This document shows positions 9,846 through 22,335 of a stretch of DNA of 64,000 bases, piece by piece. The notes beneath the pieces are model-generated. The model saw nothing but the letters and a program-made list of their open reading frames with translations, was not told the origin of the DNA and did no database searches. The stretch's first letter is position 1. Every line of letters starts with the position of its first letter. A program made the translations under genes and the position numbers. Source of the DNA: Diospyros lotus (lineage: Eukaryota; Streptophyta; Magnoliopsida; Ericales; Ebenaceae); NCBI RefSeq assembly GCF_014633365.1, contig NC_068343.1:33015307-33079306 (forward strand). Direction: 5' to 3'.

Positions 9846-11624
9846 TCAAGCTAGTGAATAGGTATTCTCCATTCCCAGCTTGGATATAATATTCTCTAAC
9901 ATTGAGCTACTCAACCCTTTGGTAAGTACATCGGCTAGTTGACCATTTGTAGGAATATAAGGTGTGCAAATCAAACCACTTTCCAACTTCTCTTTGATAA
10001 AGTGTCTGTCAACTTCAATATGCTTCGTTCGGTCTTGTCGAACTGGATTGTGAGTTATGCTGATTGCAGACTTATTATCACAATAGAGTTTTATCGGTCC
10101 ATCCCATTTAATTCTCAAGTCTTCTAAGATGATCTTCAACCAAAGTAGTTCACATATCCCTTGAGCCATTGCTCAAAATTCAACCTCAGCACTAGACCGT
10201 GCTACTACATTCTGTTTCTTACTCCTCCAGGTCATAAGGTTTCCTCCAAGGAAAGTGCAATATCCAGAGGTTGATCTTCTGTCAACAAGTGACCCAGCAT
10301 AATCAGCATCGGTGTAAACCTCAAGGACTAAACCTCCATTTCTTTTGAGTAGAAGCCCTTTTCCCAGTGTCCCCTTAAGGTACTGTAGAATCCGGTGAAC
10401 AACTTGCAAATGAACTATCTTCGAATTGTGCATAAACTGACTAACTATACTTACTGCATATGATATATCTGGCCGTGCGTGAGATAGGTAAATGAGTCTT
10501 CCTACCAACCGTTGATACATTTCCTTGCCAATTGCCGCATCCTCCTCTGCTTTCCCAAGCTTAAGATTTGGATCCATGGGAGTGCTTGCTGGTTTGCATG
10601 CAGTTTTACCTGTTTCCTTAAGAAGATCTGTAACATACTTCCGTTGTGAGATAAAGATTCCTTGCCTTGGGTGTGCAACTTCAATTCCAAGAAAGTACTT
10701 CAACCTTCCTAATGCTTTGATCTCAAATTCCTTGGCCAAACATTGACCTAACAACTGCTTCTCTCTATTATCATCCCCAGTCACTATTATGTCATCAACA
10801 TACACAAGGAGAGTTGTAACTTCCCTTGATGGAGAGTGTTTAATGAATAGTGTGTGATCTCCTTGGCTTTGTTTGTATCCCATAGCCAACATAACTCTTG
10901 CAAATCTTCCAAACCATGCCCGTCGTGATTGTTTAAGATCGTACAAAGCCTTTTTCAATTTGCACACCGTATGATCAACTAAGTTCTTCTCATAACCTGG
11001 TGGAACTTCCATATAAATCTCTTCTTCTAGCTCTCCATGTAGGAATGCATTCTTGACATCAAATTGTTGCAATTCCCAGCCATAATTAGTAGCTAGTGAC
11101 AACAATACCCTAACAGTGTTCATTTTCGCAACCGGGGCAAAAGTCTCTAGATAATCAATTCCATAAGTCTGAGTGTATCCTTTGGCTACCAACCGTGCCT
11201 TGTATCTTTCAATTGACCTATCTGCCCTGTACTTCACCGTATACACCCACTTGCAATCCACTGGTTTCTTTCCCGCTGGTAATCTCACCAGTTACCAAGT
11301 TTTGTTCTTTTCCAATGCCTCCATCTCCACATTCATAGCTTGTTTCCATTTTCCATTAGACAATGCCTCGGACAAGGTAGTAGGAATGGTGATAGTATTA
11401 AGACTTACAAAGAAGGCTTGGTGATGTGGTGAGAAGTTTTTAAATGATAAGAAGTGTGCAAAGGGGTATAGAGGTCGCTTTGTACACTCTCTGGTCCCTT
11501 TTCTGATGGCAATTGGAAGGTCCTGGTCATTACTATCCTCTTGAACTTCAGTTTCAAGTTGTAATACAGAGTCAGAAATTGTTACCTCATTCAAGGAATC
11601 TGGGTTGGACTCTTGGACCTGCAT
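9846..11624 (-). pseudogene. Copia B pol: reverse transcriptase and RNase H
   Basis: One register covers 11624-9846. The linker ends at KNKTW, then MRLPAGKKPVDCKWVYT marks the RT start. RT motifs follow: [39 protein letters not shown] and VYVDDIIVTGDD with intact aspartates. RNase H has YTDADYAGS, SSAEVEF and CDNKSA, and ends NTYSLA. Defects are a stop between VPAGK-type residues (11289-11291) and a TGA after SSAEVEF (10170-10172). The reverse transcriptase core itself looks intact. Confidence 0.9.
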
Positions 11625-11627
11625 AGG

Positions 11628-12700
11628 TTAAGGAATAACTGCCTTCTTTCTCACAAACACCTTGCCAAATCTCATATCTCCAGGAGCAGAATCAAGTTGT
11701 TCTTGTGGTTCATGTGGTATTTTCGGCATAGGTTCAGGAATAGGCTGTTTAAGCATAGAGTCAGATGAGTTCCTAGGCATATGGTGGGGAGATGATGAAC
11801 AAGAAGGAATCGAATTGAGCAAAAAACTTTCTTTGTCTTCCCTAATTGAATTCTCCCCTGGAAGAGAAGGATGGGAGAAATACGATGCATGTTCATTGAA
11901 TGTGACATCCATCGAGATATAGAACCGTTTGGATGGAGGGTGATAACACTTATACCCTTTCTGAGTAGAAGAATAGCCCACAAAGACACATTTGAGAGCC
12001 CTAGGATCTAATTTTCCCCTATTTGGACTATGCACATGGACAAAAGACACACACCCAAAAACGCAAGGAACAAGGTGAGAGATAGTGGTGAGGGTTGGAT
12101 AAAATGTGGAAAGGACGTCCATAGGACTCTTGAAACCCAAGACCTGAGAGGCAACCTATTAATGAGATGAGTGGCTGCAAGAACTGCTTCCCCCCAAAAA
12201 CCCTTAGGCATATTGGTCTGAAACAATAGAGCTCGGGTTTTTTCAAGGAGGTGACCATTCTTCCTCTCCGCAACTCCATTTTATTGTTGGGTATTCACAC
12301 AAGATGATTCGTGAATGATTCCTTCTTTCTGAAAATAGGGAGTAAGAATGTGGTTGAAATAATCCCTAGCATTATTTAACCAGAACCTTGTGATAGTCAC
12401 CCCAAATTGAGTTTGAATCATGGAGCAAAAATTGGGAAGAACTGTACTAACATCAGACTTATGTTTGAGCAGAAAAATCCAGGTGATTCAAGTACAATCA
12501 TCAATGAAAGAAACAAACCATCGTGCCCCAGACACATTAGAAATGGTAGATGGACCCCAAATATCACAGTGAACCAGGTAGAAAGGAATAGGACTTCTTT
12601 TATTGCTAATTGGAAAAGGAACTTGTCTGTGTTTGGCAAATTCACACACCTCACAATGAAAATTTTCAGCAACTAAATTGGTAAACAAGGAAGGAAACAT
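11628..12700 (-). pseudogene. Copia B pol: integrase
   Basis: The N-terminal zinc-binding end appears as CEFAKHRQVPF, followed by the core start VHCDIWGPS and FVSFIDDCT (12700-12488). After a frame change the GFWGEAVLAATHLINRLP segment that follows the catalytic glutamate region is read at 12226-12008. The C-terminal GKLDPRALKCVFVGYSSTQ and GYKCYHP motifs are at 12140-11900. Two frameshifts and a stop at 11625-11627 break the enzyme. Confidence 0.85.
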
Positions 12701-12977
12701 AAGAGCAATAATCCTAAATGATGGATGTCCTAGTCGGGAATGGAGAAGCTGAATTCTTTCTCTATTAGAGGGAACACATTCTGATATGAAGGAATGGGAT
12801 AAAGCTGCCCTTGGTCATGTTCATTTAACTAGGTGTCTCAAGATAGTAGAGGCCATTCCGTTCCCTAGCACGTCCAATCATCCTCCTTGAATCCTTGTCC
12901 TGAAATAAACAATAACTGCTGTGAAAAACATCACAACATAAATCTTGGGTGAGTTTTCGTATAGAGACAAGATTAGT

Positions 12978-13358
12978 TTACAATTTAGGAACATGTAGGA
13001 CATTTCTCAAGGTTACTGATGGGCTTATTTTGACATCCCCTACTCCAGCTATAGTGGCTAAGGAGCCATTGGTTGTGGCTATTTTCTGATTGCTTGGACA
13101 AGGAGTATAGGTGGAGAAACATTGGGATGAGTGGGTCATATAATCGGTAGCTCCTGAGTCCATAACCCAAGAGCTGGTAAAGACTACACTCGAGGCATTT
13201 AATCCAAAGGAAAATGGAAACTCACCTGAATAAACCAAAGAGCAAGTAGCTGAAGGCTTTTCAAGACTTCTAATAAGGGATCTCACTCTCTCAATCTCCT
13301 CTTGGTTGAGACTACTCGACTCCTGTGACGCTGATTCACCTTGTGGTACTGCAGCCAT
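12978..13358 (-). pseudogene. Copia B pol: aspartic protease
   Basis: The retropepsin signature WVMDSGATDYMT lies at about 13170, followed by IATTNGSLATIAGVGDV and LRNVLHVPKL, the usual copia protease context. The frame is the same as RT downstream. It continues into a GAG-pre-integrase stretch at 12977-12701 with frame changes. Confidence 0.85.
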
Positions 13359-13436
13359 GTGAGCTTGTCCATTGTTCCGAGGTTGATCCCCTTCTTTTAG
13401 TCCCCATTCACGGCTTGAAGGCTTACTATGAAGTTT

Positions 13437-14259
13437 TCAGCACCTTTCTTGTGTATGTCGAGGTTTCTTGCAGTAAGTGCACAACAATCTATCACAGTTT
13501 TGGGCTTTTAATTGACCATTATTTCCTCCTTCAAAGGTTGTACCTTTGTCCATGTTTATGGCTGATCCTTTACCACGGGCCACCATAGCCAAACTATCAG
13601 TGGTTTGTGGTTCAAGCATGACCCCTCTTCTACTTTCCAAGGATTTGTATCCTTACTTGATCAAATTCTAGATTAAGTCCAACCAGAAAATCATAAACCC
13701 TATCTTGTTCAATGAAATTCTTTAAGACCACTGCATCTTGAGAACACTCTATCTTTATCACTCGGTAGTTGTCCAATTCCTGCCATAAGGCTTTCAGTTG
13801 ATTTGCATATTCTGTGACTGTTCTGTTACCTTGTTTAGCAGCCATAGTTTTCACCTTGACTTCATATACTTGAGTTGCATCCCTAGCCTTGGAGTAGGTT
13901 TGCTGCATTGCATCCCATATATCCTTGGCAGTGGCTAAGAACATACATGTATCACTGATTTCAAGTATCATAGAATTCCATAACCATGCCATGATCATGG
14001 AGTCCTCTTCATCCCATGCTTCAAATCTGGGATCAATGGGTTTAGGGCCTGTACCAATAAGATGAGCAACTTTTCCCTTTCCTTTCAGCACAGTCCAGAT
14101 GAGTTGAGACCACTTAAGATAGTTCTTTCCATCTAACTTGTAGGCAGCATGAATACTCTGCAATTCTCCAGATTGTTGAGATCGGATTTCCTCTTTCGAT
14201 TGGGCTATACCAGTTGCTGTCCCAAGTGTAGTTTCCCCAATGTTTGACATCTTCCTCAA
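13437..14259 (-). pseudogene. Copia B gag with CCHC zinc knuckle
   Basis: Starts at ATG 14259 (MRKMSNIGETT). Gag motifs include YKLDGKNYLKWSQL, DIWDAMQQTYSK and VYDFLVGLNLEFDQV. A frameshift near 13630-13640 leads to the second piece, which has CTYCKKPRHTQERC, a perfect CX2CX4HX4C knuckle at about 13480-13440. It forms the capsid and binds genomic RNA. Confidence 0.88.
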
Positions 14260-14707
14260 CTAACCTCCTATGCGACTAAGGTTGTTTCATGAAGAAGCTG
14301 GATTTGGTGGCAGGATCAATAATGATCGCTAGCCGCAATAGCAGCACTTTCGCAATCAGAATACCCTAGATTCAACAGCGGCAAACTCGAGCAGAGGCAA
14401 ATCCGACAAGCAAAGGCAGCTGCGATCTAGAAGGTAGCCGTCGGAAGTGTCAAACAATGACAGCTAGGATGGTAGCATAGGCATTGACCGCGACGGTGAA
14501 GGCAGACCTCTCAATCTGGGCAGAGATGGTGGCAAACTTCTCGATCCAGGCTATTTATGAACTGGTGATGAAGGCTAGTAAGGGCAGAAAGGCTATTTAT
14601 GAACTGGCGATGAAGGCTAGTAAGGGCAGAAAGAAATCGCACTAGAGGCGATGATAAAAAACCCTAGGTGATGAAGGCAATTAGGGCTAGCAAATCCTAG
14701 AAAACCT
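14260..14707 (-). other. Copia B 5' leader
   Basis: Non-coding leader between PBS and gag. It holds a near-perfect short tandem duplication built on GGCTATTTATGAACTGG (two copies, about 14550-14615). Confidence 0.7.
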
Positions 14708-14719
14708 GCTCTGATACCA
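14708..14719 (-). promoter_or_regulatory. Copia B primer-binding site
   Basis: On the minus strand TGGTATCAGAGC directly follows the 5' LTR end. This complements the 3' end of plant initiator methionine tRNA, the usual copia primer. Confidence 0.9.
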
Positions 14720-14955
14720 TGTGAGAAATAGAGGAATAATTGTATTTCTTCACTTTTTCAATGATACATAGAGGTTCGCTATATATACATAAATTTCTAA
14801 CAATAAGAGAAAGCTTTATCAGATCCCATAATTTGTGTAATCTCCTAATAGAATAGGAAACCAACTAAATCAGCCTAATTGATCATAAAATCCTTCCTAA
14901 AATAGCTAATATAGAATCCTTCCTAAAATGGCTAGCTATGCACAACTTTTCCTCA
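14720..14955 (-). repeat. Copia B 5' LTR
   Basis: 236 bp, same length and nearly the same sequence as 9603-9838. It is flanked on the right by the target duplication GTTTC. Confidence 0.9.
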
Positions 14956-14960
14956 GTTTC

Positions 14961-15137
14961 CTAAGAATTCTCCTAAGATTTAGGACTAGATTACAACACT
15001 AAAAGATAAATATAAGAAATAATATAAGATAATACAAAGCAAGAAATAAATAAAACAAAATAAATAGGAAGATGATAATTGATGATTATCTTGGAATCTT
15101 CAAGGCCTGGCCCAGTCCTGTTTTTCTTTCTTTAACA
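14961..15137 (-). repeat. Copia A 3' LTR, proximal part
   Basis: On the minus strand it starts TGTTAAAGAAAGAAAAAC after the purine tract CTTGAGGGGGAA and contains TTGTAATCTAGTCCTA, shared with the copia D LTR. It continues at 9602 on the far side of copia B. Confidence 0.82.
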
Positions 15138-15144
15138 TTCCCCC

Positions 15145-16349
15145 TCAAGCTGGGGAGTGGATATCAATCATCTCCAGCTTGCTCACTAAGGCTTCAAATT
15201 GAGTACTATGGAGATCTTTGGTGAGGACATCTGCCACTTGTTGATTAGATGGAACATAGGTGATTTGTAGAATACCTGAGTTCAACTTTTCTTTCAAGAA
15301 ATGCCTGACAATCTCTATATGCTTTGTCTTGTCATGTTGAATAGGATTATAAGCTATGCTGATAGCTAATTGATTATCTCCCAACAATTCGATTGGCTTT
15401 GTCACTAGAATCTTCAAGTCTTCTAGGATAATCTGAAGCCATAATAGTTCACACACACCCAAGGCCATGGCTCGAAATTCAGCTTCTGCACTTGATCTAG
15501 CAACCACCCCTTGCTTCTTACTCCTCTAAGAAACCAAATTTCCTCCTAAGAATGTGCAATATTCAGTTGTCGATCTCCTGTCCACAAGAAAGCCCCCATA
15601 ATCAGCATCGGTACACCCTTGGATCCTTAAGTCTCCCCCTGACGTGAATATAATCCCTTTGCCTGGAGTAGCTTTAAGATAACTCAGAATCTTTCTCACG
15701 ACATACATGTGTTCTTCAATAGGGCTATGCATAAATTGGCTTACTAGGCTGACTGCAAAGGATATGTTAGGCTTAGTATGTGAAAGATATATCAATCTCC
15801 CTACTAGGCATTGAAATCATCCTTTATCTACTTCTTTGTTGCTTCCAGTATTAGCCCCCAATTTTATATTTGGATCAACTGGAATTTTTTACCCTTTTCC
15901 TCCTAGCAATCCTATTTCAAAAAGTAGATCAAGTGCATATTTTCTTTGGGATAAGAAGATACCTTCCTTTGAGTGCGCTACTTCAATGCCCAAGAAATAC
16001 CTCAATGGACCATGCTCTTTTATTTCAAATTCTCGGGCTAGATTTTCCTTAAGACATCCCTATTCATATAAATCATTCATTGTTGCCACCATATCATCCA
16101 CATATACCAGTAGTGCTATCACCTTATTTCCTGTGAGTTTGATGAATAAAGTGTGGTCCCCTTGTCTCTGGTGATACCCCATAAATAACATAGCCTTTGA
16201 GAATCTAGCAAACCATGCACGTGGGGATTGTTTGAGGCCATACAAAGCCTTCTTGAGTTTACACACGTGGTTGGTTCTTGTTTGCTCTTGCTTGAATCCG
16301 GGTGGTATATCCATGAAGACTTCTTCTTCTAAGTCACCATGTAAGAATG
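15145..16349 (-). pseudogene. Copia A pol: C-terminal RT and RNase H
   Basis: RT is readable from NAFLHGDLEEEVFMDIPPG through VCKLKKALYGLKQSPRAW and LLVYVDDMVATMND. The later RT follows in broken frames over 16050-15800, then IYLSHTKPNISFAVSLVS. RNase H has CTDADYGGFLVDRRS, SSAEAEFRAMA and GDNQLAISIAYN, ending IDIHSPA at 15145. Several frame changes and a stop at 15523-15525 are present. The gene is interrupted at FQ/NAFLHG by copia E. Confidence 0.87.
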
Positions 16350-16354
16350 CATTC

Positions 16355-18286
16355 TGAAAGTAAAGCAAGATCGCTACGGGGCAAACAGCGTAGTTCAAAA
16401 ATTTTGAACCTTACCCCGATCCCGGCGATTGGATCAACGTCGAAATCAAATCATTCACAAACAAATAAATAAATCTAACCTTTAGATTATCGAGTCGTTC
16501 ACGGATTCGAGCCGTCTAAGCGTCCAACCTCTAACTCATGATACGCGACACGCGTCCGTTGGTAAGAAGAGCGGAATAGAAGTGCTAGCTTCTTCTCCTT
16601 TGCGCGGCTTGTGTATGGACGAAAAAGAACGCCCTTGTTTCGTATTGATGCCAAAAGAAACAGGGAAGAGTGAGCGGCAATATGTTTTTCAACTTTTGAA
16701 AAACGACACCAAAAACCCCTCTTTTTCTCTCTCTAATTTGGGCAACCCATAAAGGGATATTTATAGAGAAAAATCCTAGGGTTTCTAAAACCCTAATGGA
16801 TTGGGCTAGCCCATTAATTCTAATTTAATTAGAATCTTAAGTGGGCTTATTCTAGTCCAACTAGAAATATAATTAAATGGTCCAAATCCTTTTATAGGTT
16901 TAAATAAAATATTTTGGCTCAAATCTAATTCAAGCCCAAATATAATATTTAATATTTAGTCCAAATCTAATTTGGTCTAAATATAATATTTAATATTTGG
17001 CCCAAATCTAATTTAGTCCAAATATAATATTTATTTTAATATTTGGCCCAAATCCAATTTAGTCCAAATATAATATTTAATTTAATATTTGGCCCAAATT
17101 TAATTTAGTCCAAATATTAACTTAAGCCCAAATATATTTTATTTCCTATTTGTCACTCTAACAAATAGAAAATTATTAAATCAGAAACTCCTTCCTAATT
17201 TAATCAATTGCCATTTTAGGAAACTCTTTCCATTATGACGACTCCTCGTCATATCGACGTCATTACATCTATTTGTTCTTTTTCCGTGAGAACCTACGAC
17301 GGCACAACTTCTTACCGAAGTGTCTCACTTAACCATACGTCCATTCTCCTAGTTTAAGTCAGGGACCGTGCCTATTGCGTCTGACTCATTAGGCTTCCGA
17401 ATATGTTGGCAATGTGTCGGTACAAACACATAAAACAAGATTGGCCTCTAGCAAGGCATCATGCCTACCCAATTATTCAGAAGGATTCATAATCCGCAAA
17501 TAACCTTTCACGAGCATGGTTACCATATAATACGATCCTCTCGTCAATGTATCTCATGTGATCTCAAGTATGGCGATGTGTTGCTTGATAACGATCACAT
17601 GAGTTTTTTTCAGTCTTCCGGATATCTTCACTTAATTAGAAAGTAAATCAATAACTCCTTATTGATCTCTTTTACCATGGCCATGGATTTAAAGTGAATA
17701 TCCACCGAAGGCGCCTTAGATATATCATCCTCTATCAAGGGATAGACGAGTCCCATCTTGGTTATACACCCATCTCCATAAGCCTCACGATATACCCAAC
17801 AATCGTCAACATGCAGCCTTTGTCTAGGCCCATCGAAACGATGTCAAAGCATACTGGTCTTCTTATGAGATGACCGTGACAACCTCAGGTCCAAGGATTA
17901 GTTACACTTATCTCGTATGAGAATACCATCAACATATAACCAAAATGGATTCTCATGGCGAGTCATATCCAGTGACATGTTTTCCAACATTGGTCACCTA
18001 TGTACTTGCCTAGGCATCCCCATGCCTATGGGTGTGAGACCCCCATTGCTATCACACAGTAAAAACATAGGACATACAAGTCTTATCGCAATTATCAATG
18101 TCCATTTTTGACATTGCTACGACTTGGGACGTTTAATGATGTTTAGAAACTGTGATGCATCATCTCACATCTTTATAGATTATTCACAGTATACATCATA
18201 TGGATTTCTATCTAGTTTCATTCGGTTATTACAATAATAACAAAAAACTAATAGAAAGACTTCTTGTAAATTTGAACAACTCCTTA
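16355..18286 (-). repeat. Copia E 3' LTR, distal part
   Basis: Starts TGAAAGTAAAGCAAGATCGC and is colinear with 25383-27200. It contains a near-tandem AT-rich array at about 16880-17130 (units of roughly 40-45 bp around GGCCCAAATCTAATTTAGT). It is interrupted at CAACTCCTTA by the LINE. Confidence 0.88.
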
Positions 18287-19846
18287 CAACAACATATCCG
18301 GCCTTTATCCCACTATGTGGGGTCGGCTACATGAATTTTAGACTTTCATGTGTTTCTATCTTTTGTCATATCTTCATTGAGATCCATACACTTCATATCA
18401 AACTTTAATGTCTCCCCCAAAGTCTTCTTAGGTCTGTCTCTACCTCTTTTTTTGATTAATTGTTCCATTTCATCAACTCTTCTCACAGGAGCGTCTCTTG
18501 GTCTCCTTCTCACATGACCAAACCATCTTAGTCTAGTCTCTCTCATCTTCCCCTCTATTGGCACTACTCCTATCTTATTACGAATAATTTCATTTCTAAT
18601 TTTATCTTTTCTTGTATGACCGCACATCCATCTTAACATCCCCATCTCTGCTACACTCGTCTTTTGCTCATGTTGGTATTTGACTGCCCAACATTCTGAG
18701 CTGTACAACAAAACTGGTCTTATAGCTATCCTATAGAATTTTTCTTTCAATTTTAATGGGATTTTACCATCACATAACATTCTCGATGCATTTCTCCATT
18801 TTAGCTAACATGCCTTAATTCTATGTGTGACATCCTCATGAATTTCATCATCTTTTTGAATCACTAATCCCAAATATTGAAAATGGTCTTTTCTTTGTAA
18901 GATTTGGTCTTCCAATTTTATTATAACATCCTCCACTCTTGCATTCTTACTAAATTTACATTCCATATATTCTGTTTTCTTTCTGCTTAATTTAAATCGC
19001 TTAGATTCTAAATTGTTTCTCTATAGCCAAGCTTAGTGTTCACTCCTTCTTTTGTTTCATCCACCAACACTATGTCGTCTGCAAATAGCATACACTATGG
19101 CACCTCTGTCTAAATATCTTTAGTGAGTTCATCCATTACTAAAACAAATAAGTATGGACTTAGTGCAGAACCTTGATGCAATCCTATTGTAATTTTAAAC
19201 GATTCAGTATCCCCTCCGCATGTTCTGACCCTTGTCTCTGCACCATGATACATGTCCTTAAGGGCTTGTATATAGGCTATTCGGACTCCTTTCTTCTCTA
19301 AAACCCTCCATAATACTTCTCTAGGGACCCTATCATAGGCCTTTTCTAGATCTATAAACACCATATGTAGGTCCTTCTGATGATCCCGATACCTTTCCAT
19401 TAGACGCCTCAGTAGGTATATAGCTTCCATTGTTGACCTACCGGGCATGAAACCAAACTGATTTTCTGAGACCTCTGTTTTTTTTCTGAGCCTCTGCTCT
19501 ATTACTCTCTCCCAGAGTTTCATGGTATGGCTCATTAACTTAATTCCTCTGTAATTTTCACAATTTTGAACATCTCATTTGTTCTTATATATAGGGACCA
19601 AAGTACACTTCCTCCACTCATCTGGCATCTTTTTTTATTTAAGAATCGCGTTAAATAATTTCGTTAGCCAGGAGATACCTTCTTCTCCCATGCATTTCCA
19701 TGCTTCTGTTGGTATATTATCCGGTCCCACCGCCTTATGATTTTTCATCTTTTTTAATGCTTGCTTTATTTCATTTAGACTTATGCGTCGATAAAATGTA
19801 TAGCTCACGTTCCCTTCAGAGTTATTAAGATGTCCCAACCTAACTC
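18287..19846 (-). mobile_element. RTE-clade LINE, 5'-truncated
   Basis: The 3' end at 18287 shows the (TTG)n-type tail on the minus strand and the conserved terminus that reads CATGTAGCCGACCCCACA. It is flanked by both halves of the copia E LTR. About 30 bp of LTR are missing at the junction, with no clear target duplication, so insertion was accompanied by a small deletion. The element starts inside the RT region, so it is 5'-truncated. Confidence 0.85.
18346..19838 (-). pseudogene. RTE LINE ORF2: reverse transcriptase and C-terminal region
   Basis: RT block 1 is at 19838-19635 (NEIKQALKKMKNHKAVGPDN). The next block, 19535-19110, has [28 protein letters not shown], the catalytic-core [13 protein letters not shown] and [13 protein letters not shown]. 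The YADD segment falls in the broken stretch 19109-18781. The C-terminal RTE block at 18780-18346 has YSSECWAVK, LRWMCGHTRKDKI, LRWFGHVRRRP and RGRDRPKKT. Frames change between blocks, so it is inactive. Confidence 0.87.
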
Positions 19847-19904
19847 TGATTTATCAATGTATAACATGCCCAATCTGATTGGGTCTAGAGCACCTGCACT
19901 AACA
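19847..19904 (-). repeat. Copia E 3' LTR, proximal end
   Basis: Resumes with ATGTATAACATGCCCAATC and ends CACTAACA. It is immediately followed by the polypurine tract (minus strand GTGCAAGTGGGAGAA, 19905-19919). Confidence 0.85.
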
Positions 19905-20068
19905 TTCTCCCACTTGCACTAGAGCCAATCACTCATGTATCTTATACCTGATGATCGAACATGACTTTCATGTTTCTCCTGGGACAGAGCTTTAGTCAAG
20001 GGATCTACGACGTTGTCATTCGTCGACACTTTCTCTATATATGTCACCTCAACTGATAATCTCCATTA

Positions 20069-21339
20069 TCATATGATGATGTCGCAATACAAATTTGGTC
20101 CGTTGATGAGACCGTGGTTCCTTCGCTTACGCGATGGCTCCATTGTTATCCCAATAATTGTTATTAGATCAACAATGCTAGACACCACTTTAAGTTCATC
20201 AATGAACTTACGGATCCATACAACCTCCTTAGCTGTTTCGAAGATTGTTATGTATTCGACTTCAGTTGTTGAATCTACAACTATCTCTTGTTGGAACTCT
20301 TCTAACTCATGGCTCAGCCATATAGGCAGAATATGAATTTCGACTGTACATGATTTAAAATCATCATGGTTGAATTGGAAACTGGCATCCATGAACCTCT
20401 TCATGGTATGCTCTCATTCTCCATATGACAAAAACATCTCTTTAGTGCTTCACAAGTACTTAAGAATGTTTTTCACAGCAATCCAGTGTTTCTCACCTGG
20501 ATCAGCTTGATATCTACTACATATGCTCAAAGTATATGCGATATCAGGCCTCGTACATAACATAGCATACATAATCGAGCTAATAGCCAAGGCATTTGGT
20601 GCTTGGCTCATCCTATCTTTCTCATCTTGTATCTTCAAACACATAGCGTTGGAGAGATATATTCCATGTGACATGGGAAGACTTCTCCTCCTAGAATCTT
20701 CCATGTTAAACCTTTTTAGCACCCTGTCAATGTACGCACTATGGGAGAGTGCTAGCAATCTCCTGGATCTATCTCTATAGATCCGTATTCCCAGAATATA
20801 GGCTGCTTCTCCAAAATTCTTCATGGAGAAAATATTTTGAAAGCCATATTTTAACTAATTGCATCATAGGAACACCATTCCCTATGAGCAATATATTGTC
20901 TACATATAGGACTAAAAGGACCACCTCGCTCCCACTAACCTTCTTGTAAACACAAGGATCAACTTCCCCTTTGTGAAAAATCAAACTTTTTGATCTTTTC
21001 ATCAAAACATTGATTCTAACTCCGGGATGCTTGCCTTAGTCCATAAATGGACCTTTGCAAATTGCAAATCTTATTTGCATGTTTATGAGTAACAAAACCG
21101 TCAGGCTGTGTCATATACACATCCTCGACCAGGTTTCCTTTAAGGAAAGCTGTTTTGTCATCCATCTGCCATAATCCAGAGTCAATGTCAAACATTGCCT
21201 CATCATAGGTAATAGGCTCATCATTCTCAACTAGAAGCACATCTCTATGTGCCAAGATGAGAAATCCATATCTCTCTTGCTCGCGACGAACCCTCGTCGA
21301 CCTATGAGGTTCTTGTGTAGAAGGTTGGGGAGTTGACAC
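20069..21339 (-). pseudogene. Copia E pol: reverse transcriptase and RNase H
   Basis: The RT fragment 21339-21016 has TAFLKGNLVEDVYM and the LQRSIYGLRQASRS motif. The fragment 21005-20775 has EVDPCVYKK and VVLLVLYVDNILLIGN, where the second catalytic aspartate is replaced by asparagine. The fragment 20824-20450 has AYILGIRIYRDRSRRLLAL and MYAMLCTRPDIAYTLS. RNase H remains are at 20404-20069 (ILPIWLSHELEEF to VVWIRKFIDEL). Much of the RT between NAFLKG and earlier motifs is deleted. Confidence 0.85.
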
Positions 21340-21458
21340 AATTTCTTGTGTCTAATCTTTCTCAGGTTCCTAGAAGGGAGTATTTGTTTGTGGTTTGCCT
21401 TGAATCTTATTCGAGCTTAACATTCCTCCCATTAGCCACAGCATCTAAGAATTCCTTC

Positions 21459-22130
21459 TCAAGAAATACCACATGCTTGGCAACAAAACACCTTTTGTTC
21501 ATATGGGTGGTAAAAGTAATATCCATTTGTTTCCTTTGGATATCCCACAAACAGACATCTCGTTGATTTGGGTTGTAGCTTATTAATGTCAACACGTTTG
21601 ACATAAATTTGACAACCCCAAATCTTAAGGAAAGACAGATTTGGCTTCTTTCCTTTCCATATCTCATATGGATTCTGAGTAACTAATTTACTTGGAACCC
21701 TGTTCAAAACCAAGATCGCGGTGAGGAGTGCGTATTCCCAAAATGAAATAGGGAGTTCAGTGCGACTCATTATGGACCAGATCATGTCCAACAAGGTCCT
21801 GTCCCTCCTTTCAGACACACCATTCATCTCTGGTGTTCCAGGTGGAGTCCATTGTGAGAGAATCCCATTCTACTTCAGATGATCTAGAAACTCACTGTTC
21901 AGGTATTCACCACCTCAATCTGATCGAAGTACTTTGATACTTTTCTCAGTTTGTTTCTCTACTTCAAATCTGAATTCTTTGAACTTTTCAAAAGTCTCAG
22001 ATTTGTGTCTCATAAGATACACATAACCAAAACATGATCTATCATCAGTAAAGGTTATGAAGTAGACATATCCACCTCTAGCTTGGGTGGACATGGGTCC
22101 ACACACATCAATATGCACAAACCCTAGCAC
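21459..22130 (-). pseudogene. Copia E pol: integrase
   Basis: The core begins LGFVHIDVCGPM, GYVYFITFTDDRS and KFKEFRFEVEKQ (22130-21915). The catalytic glutamate-adjacent region MNGVSERRDRTLLDM and FWEYALLTAILVLNRVPSK follow at 21827-21459. It reads on to CQIYVKRVDINKLQPKS and LFVGYPKETNGYYFY. The expected NGVAERRN-type glutamate is kept in SERRD. A frame break lies near 21830-21915. Confidence 0.85.
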
Positions 22131-22335
22131 TTATGTAGCCTCCCTTTACTTTAAAAAGAGACTTAAATCATTTTGCCAAGTAAATAAGATTAGCAAACAC
22201 CATATGATTCATAATCAAATTTGCTAAGATATCCATCCTTATGTAAGTTGGACATGGGAGTCTCATTTATATGGCCAAGGCGACAATGCCATAAATAAGT
22301 GCTATTTAAATCACCTGATTTAAGTCACTTAATAT

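Larger units (their letters stand above)
9603..14955 (-). mobile_element. Copia B, complete element inserted in the 3' LTR of copia A
   Basis: The element is 5353 bp with two 236-bp LTRs, a PBS, a purine tract and a nearly continuous gag-pol frame. Exact target duplications GTTTC lie at 9598-9602 and 14956-14960. By eye the LTRs differ at about 13 positions, so it is not brand new. Pol frames from 13640 to 9846 share one register apart from a compensated frameshift between 12978 and 12140 and an in-frame stop in RNase H. Confidence 0.92.

Noticed and set aside
16350..16398. N-terminal extension MNYAVCPVAI of the copia A RT frame
   Set aside because: It reads through the copia E LTR border and is not part of the gene.
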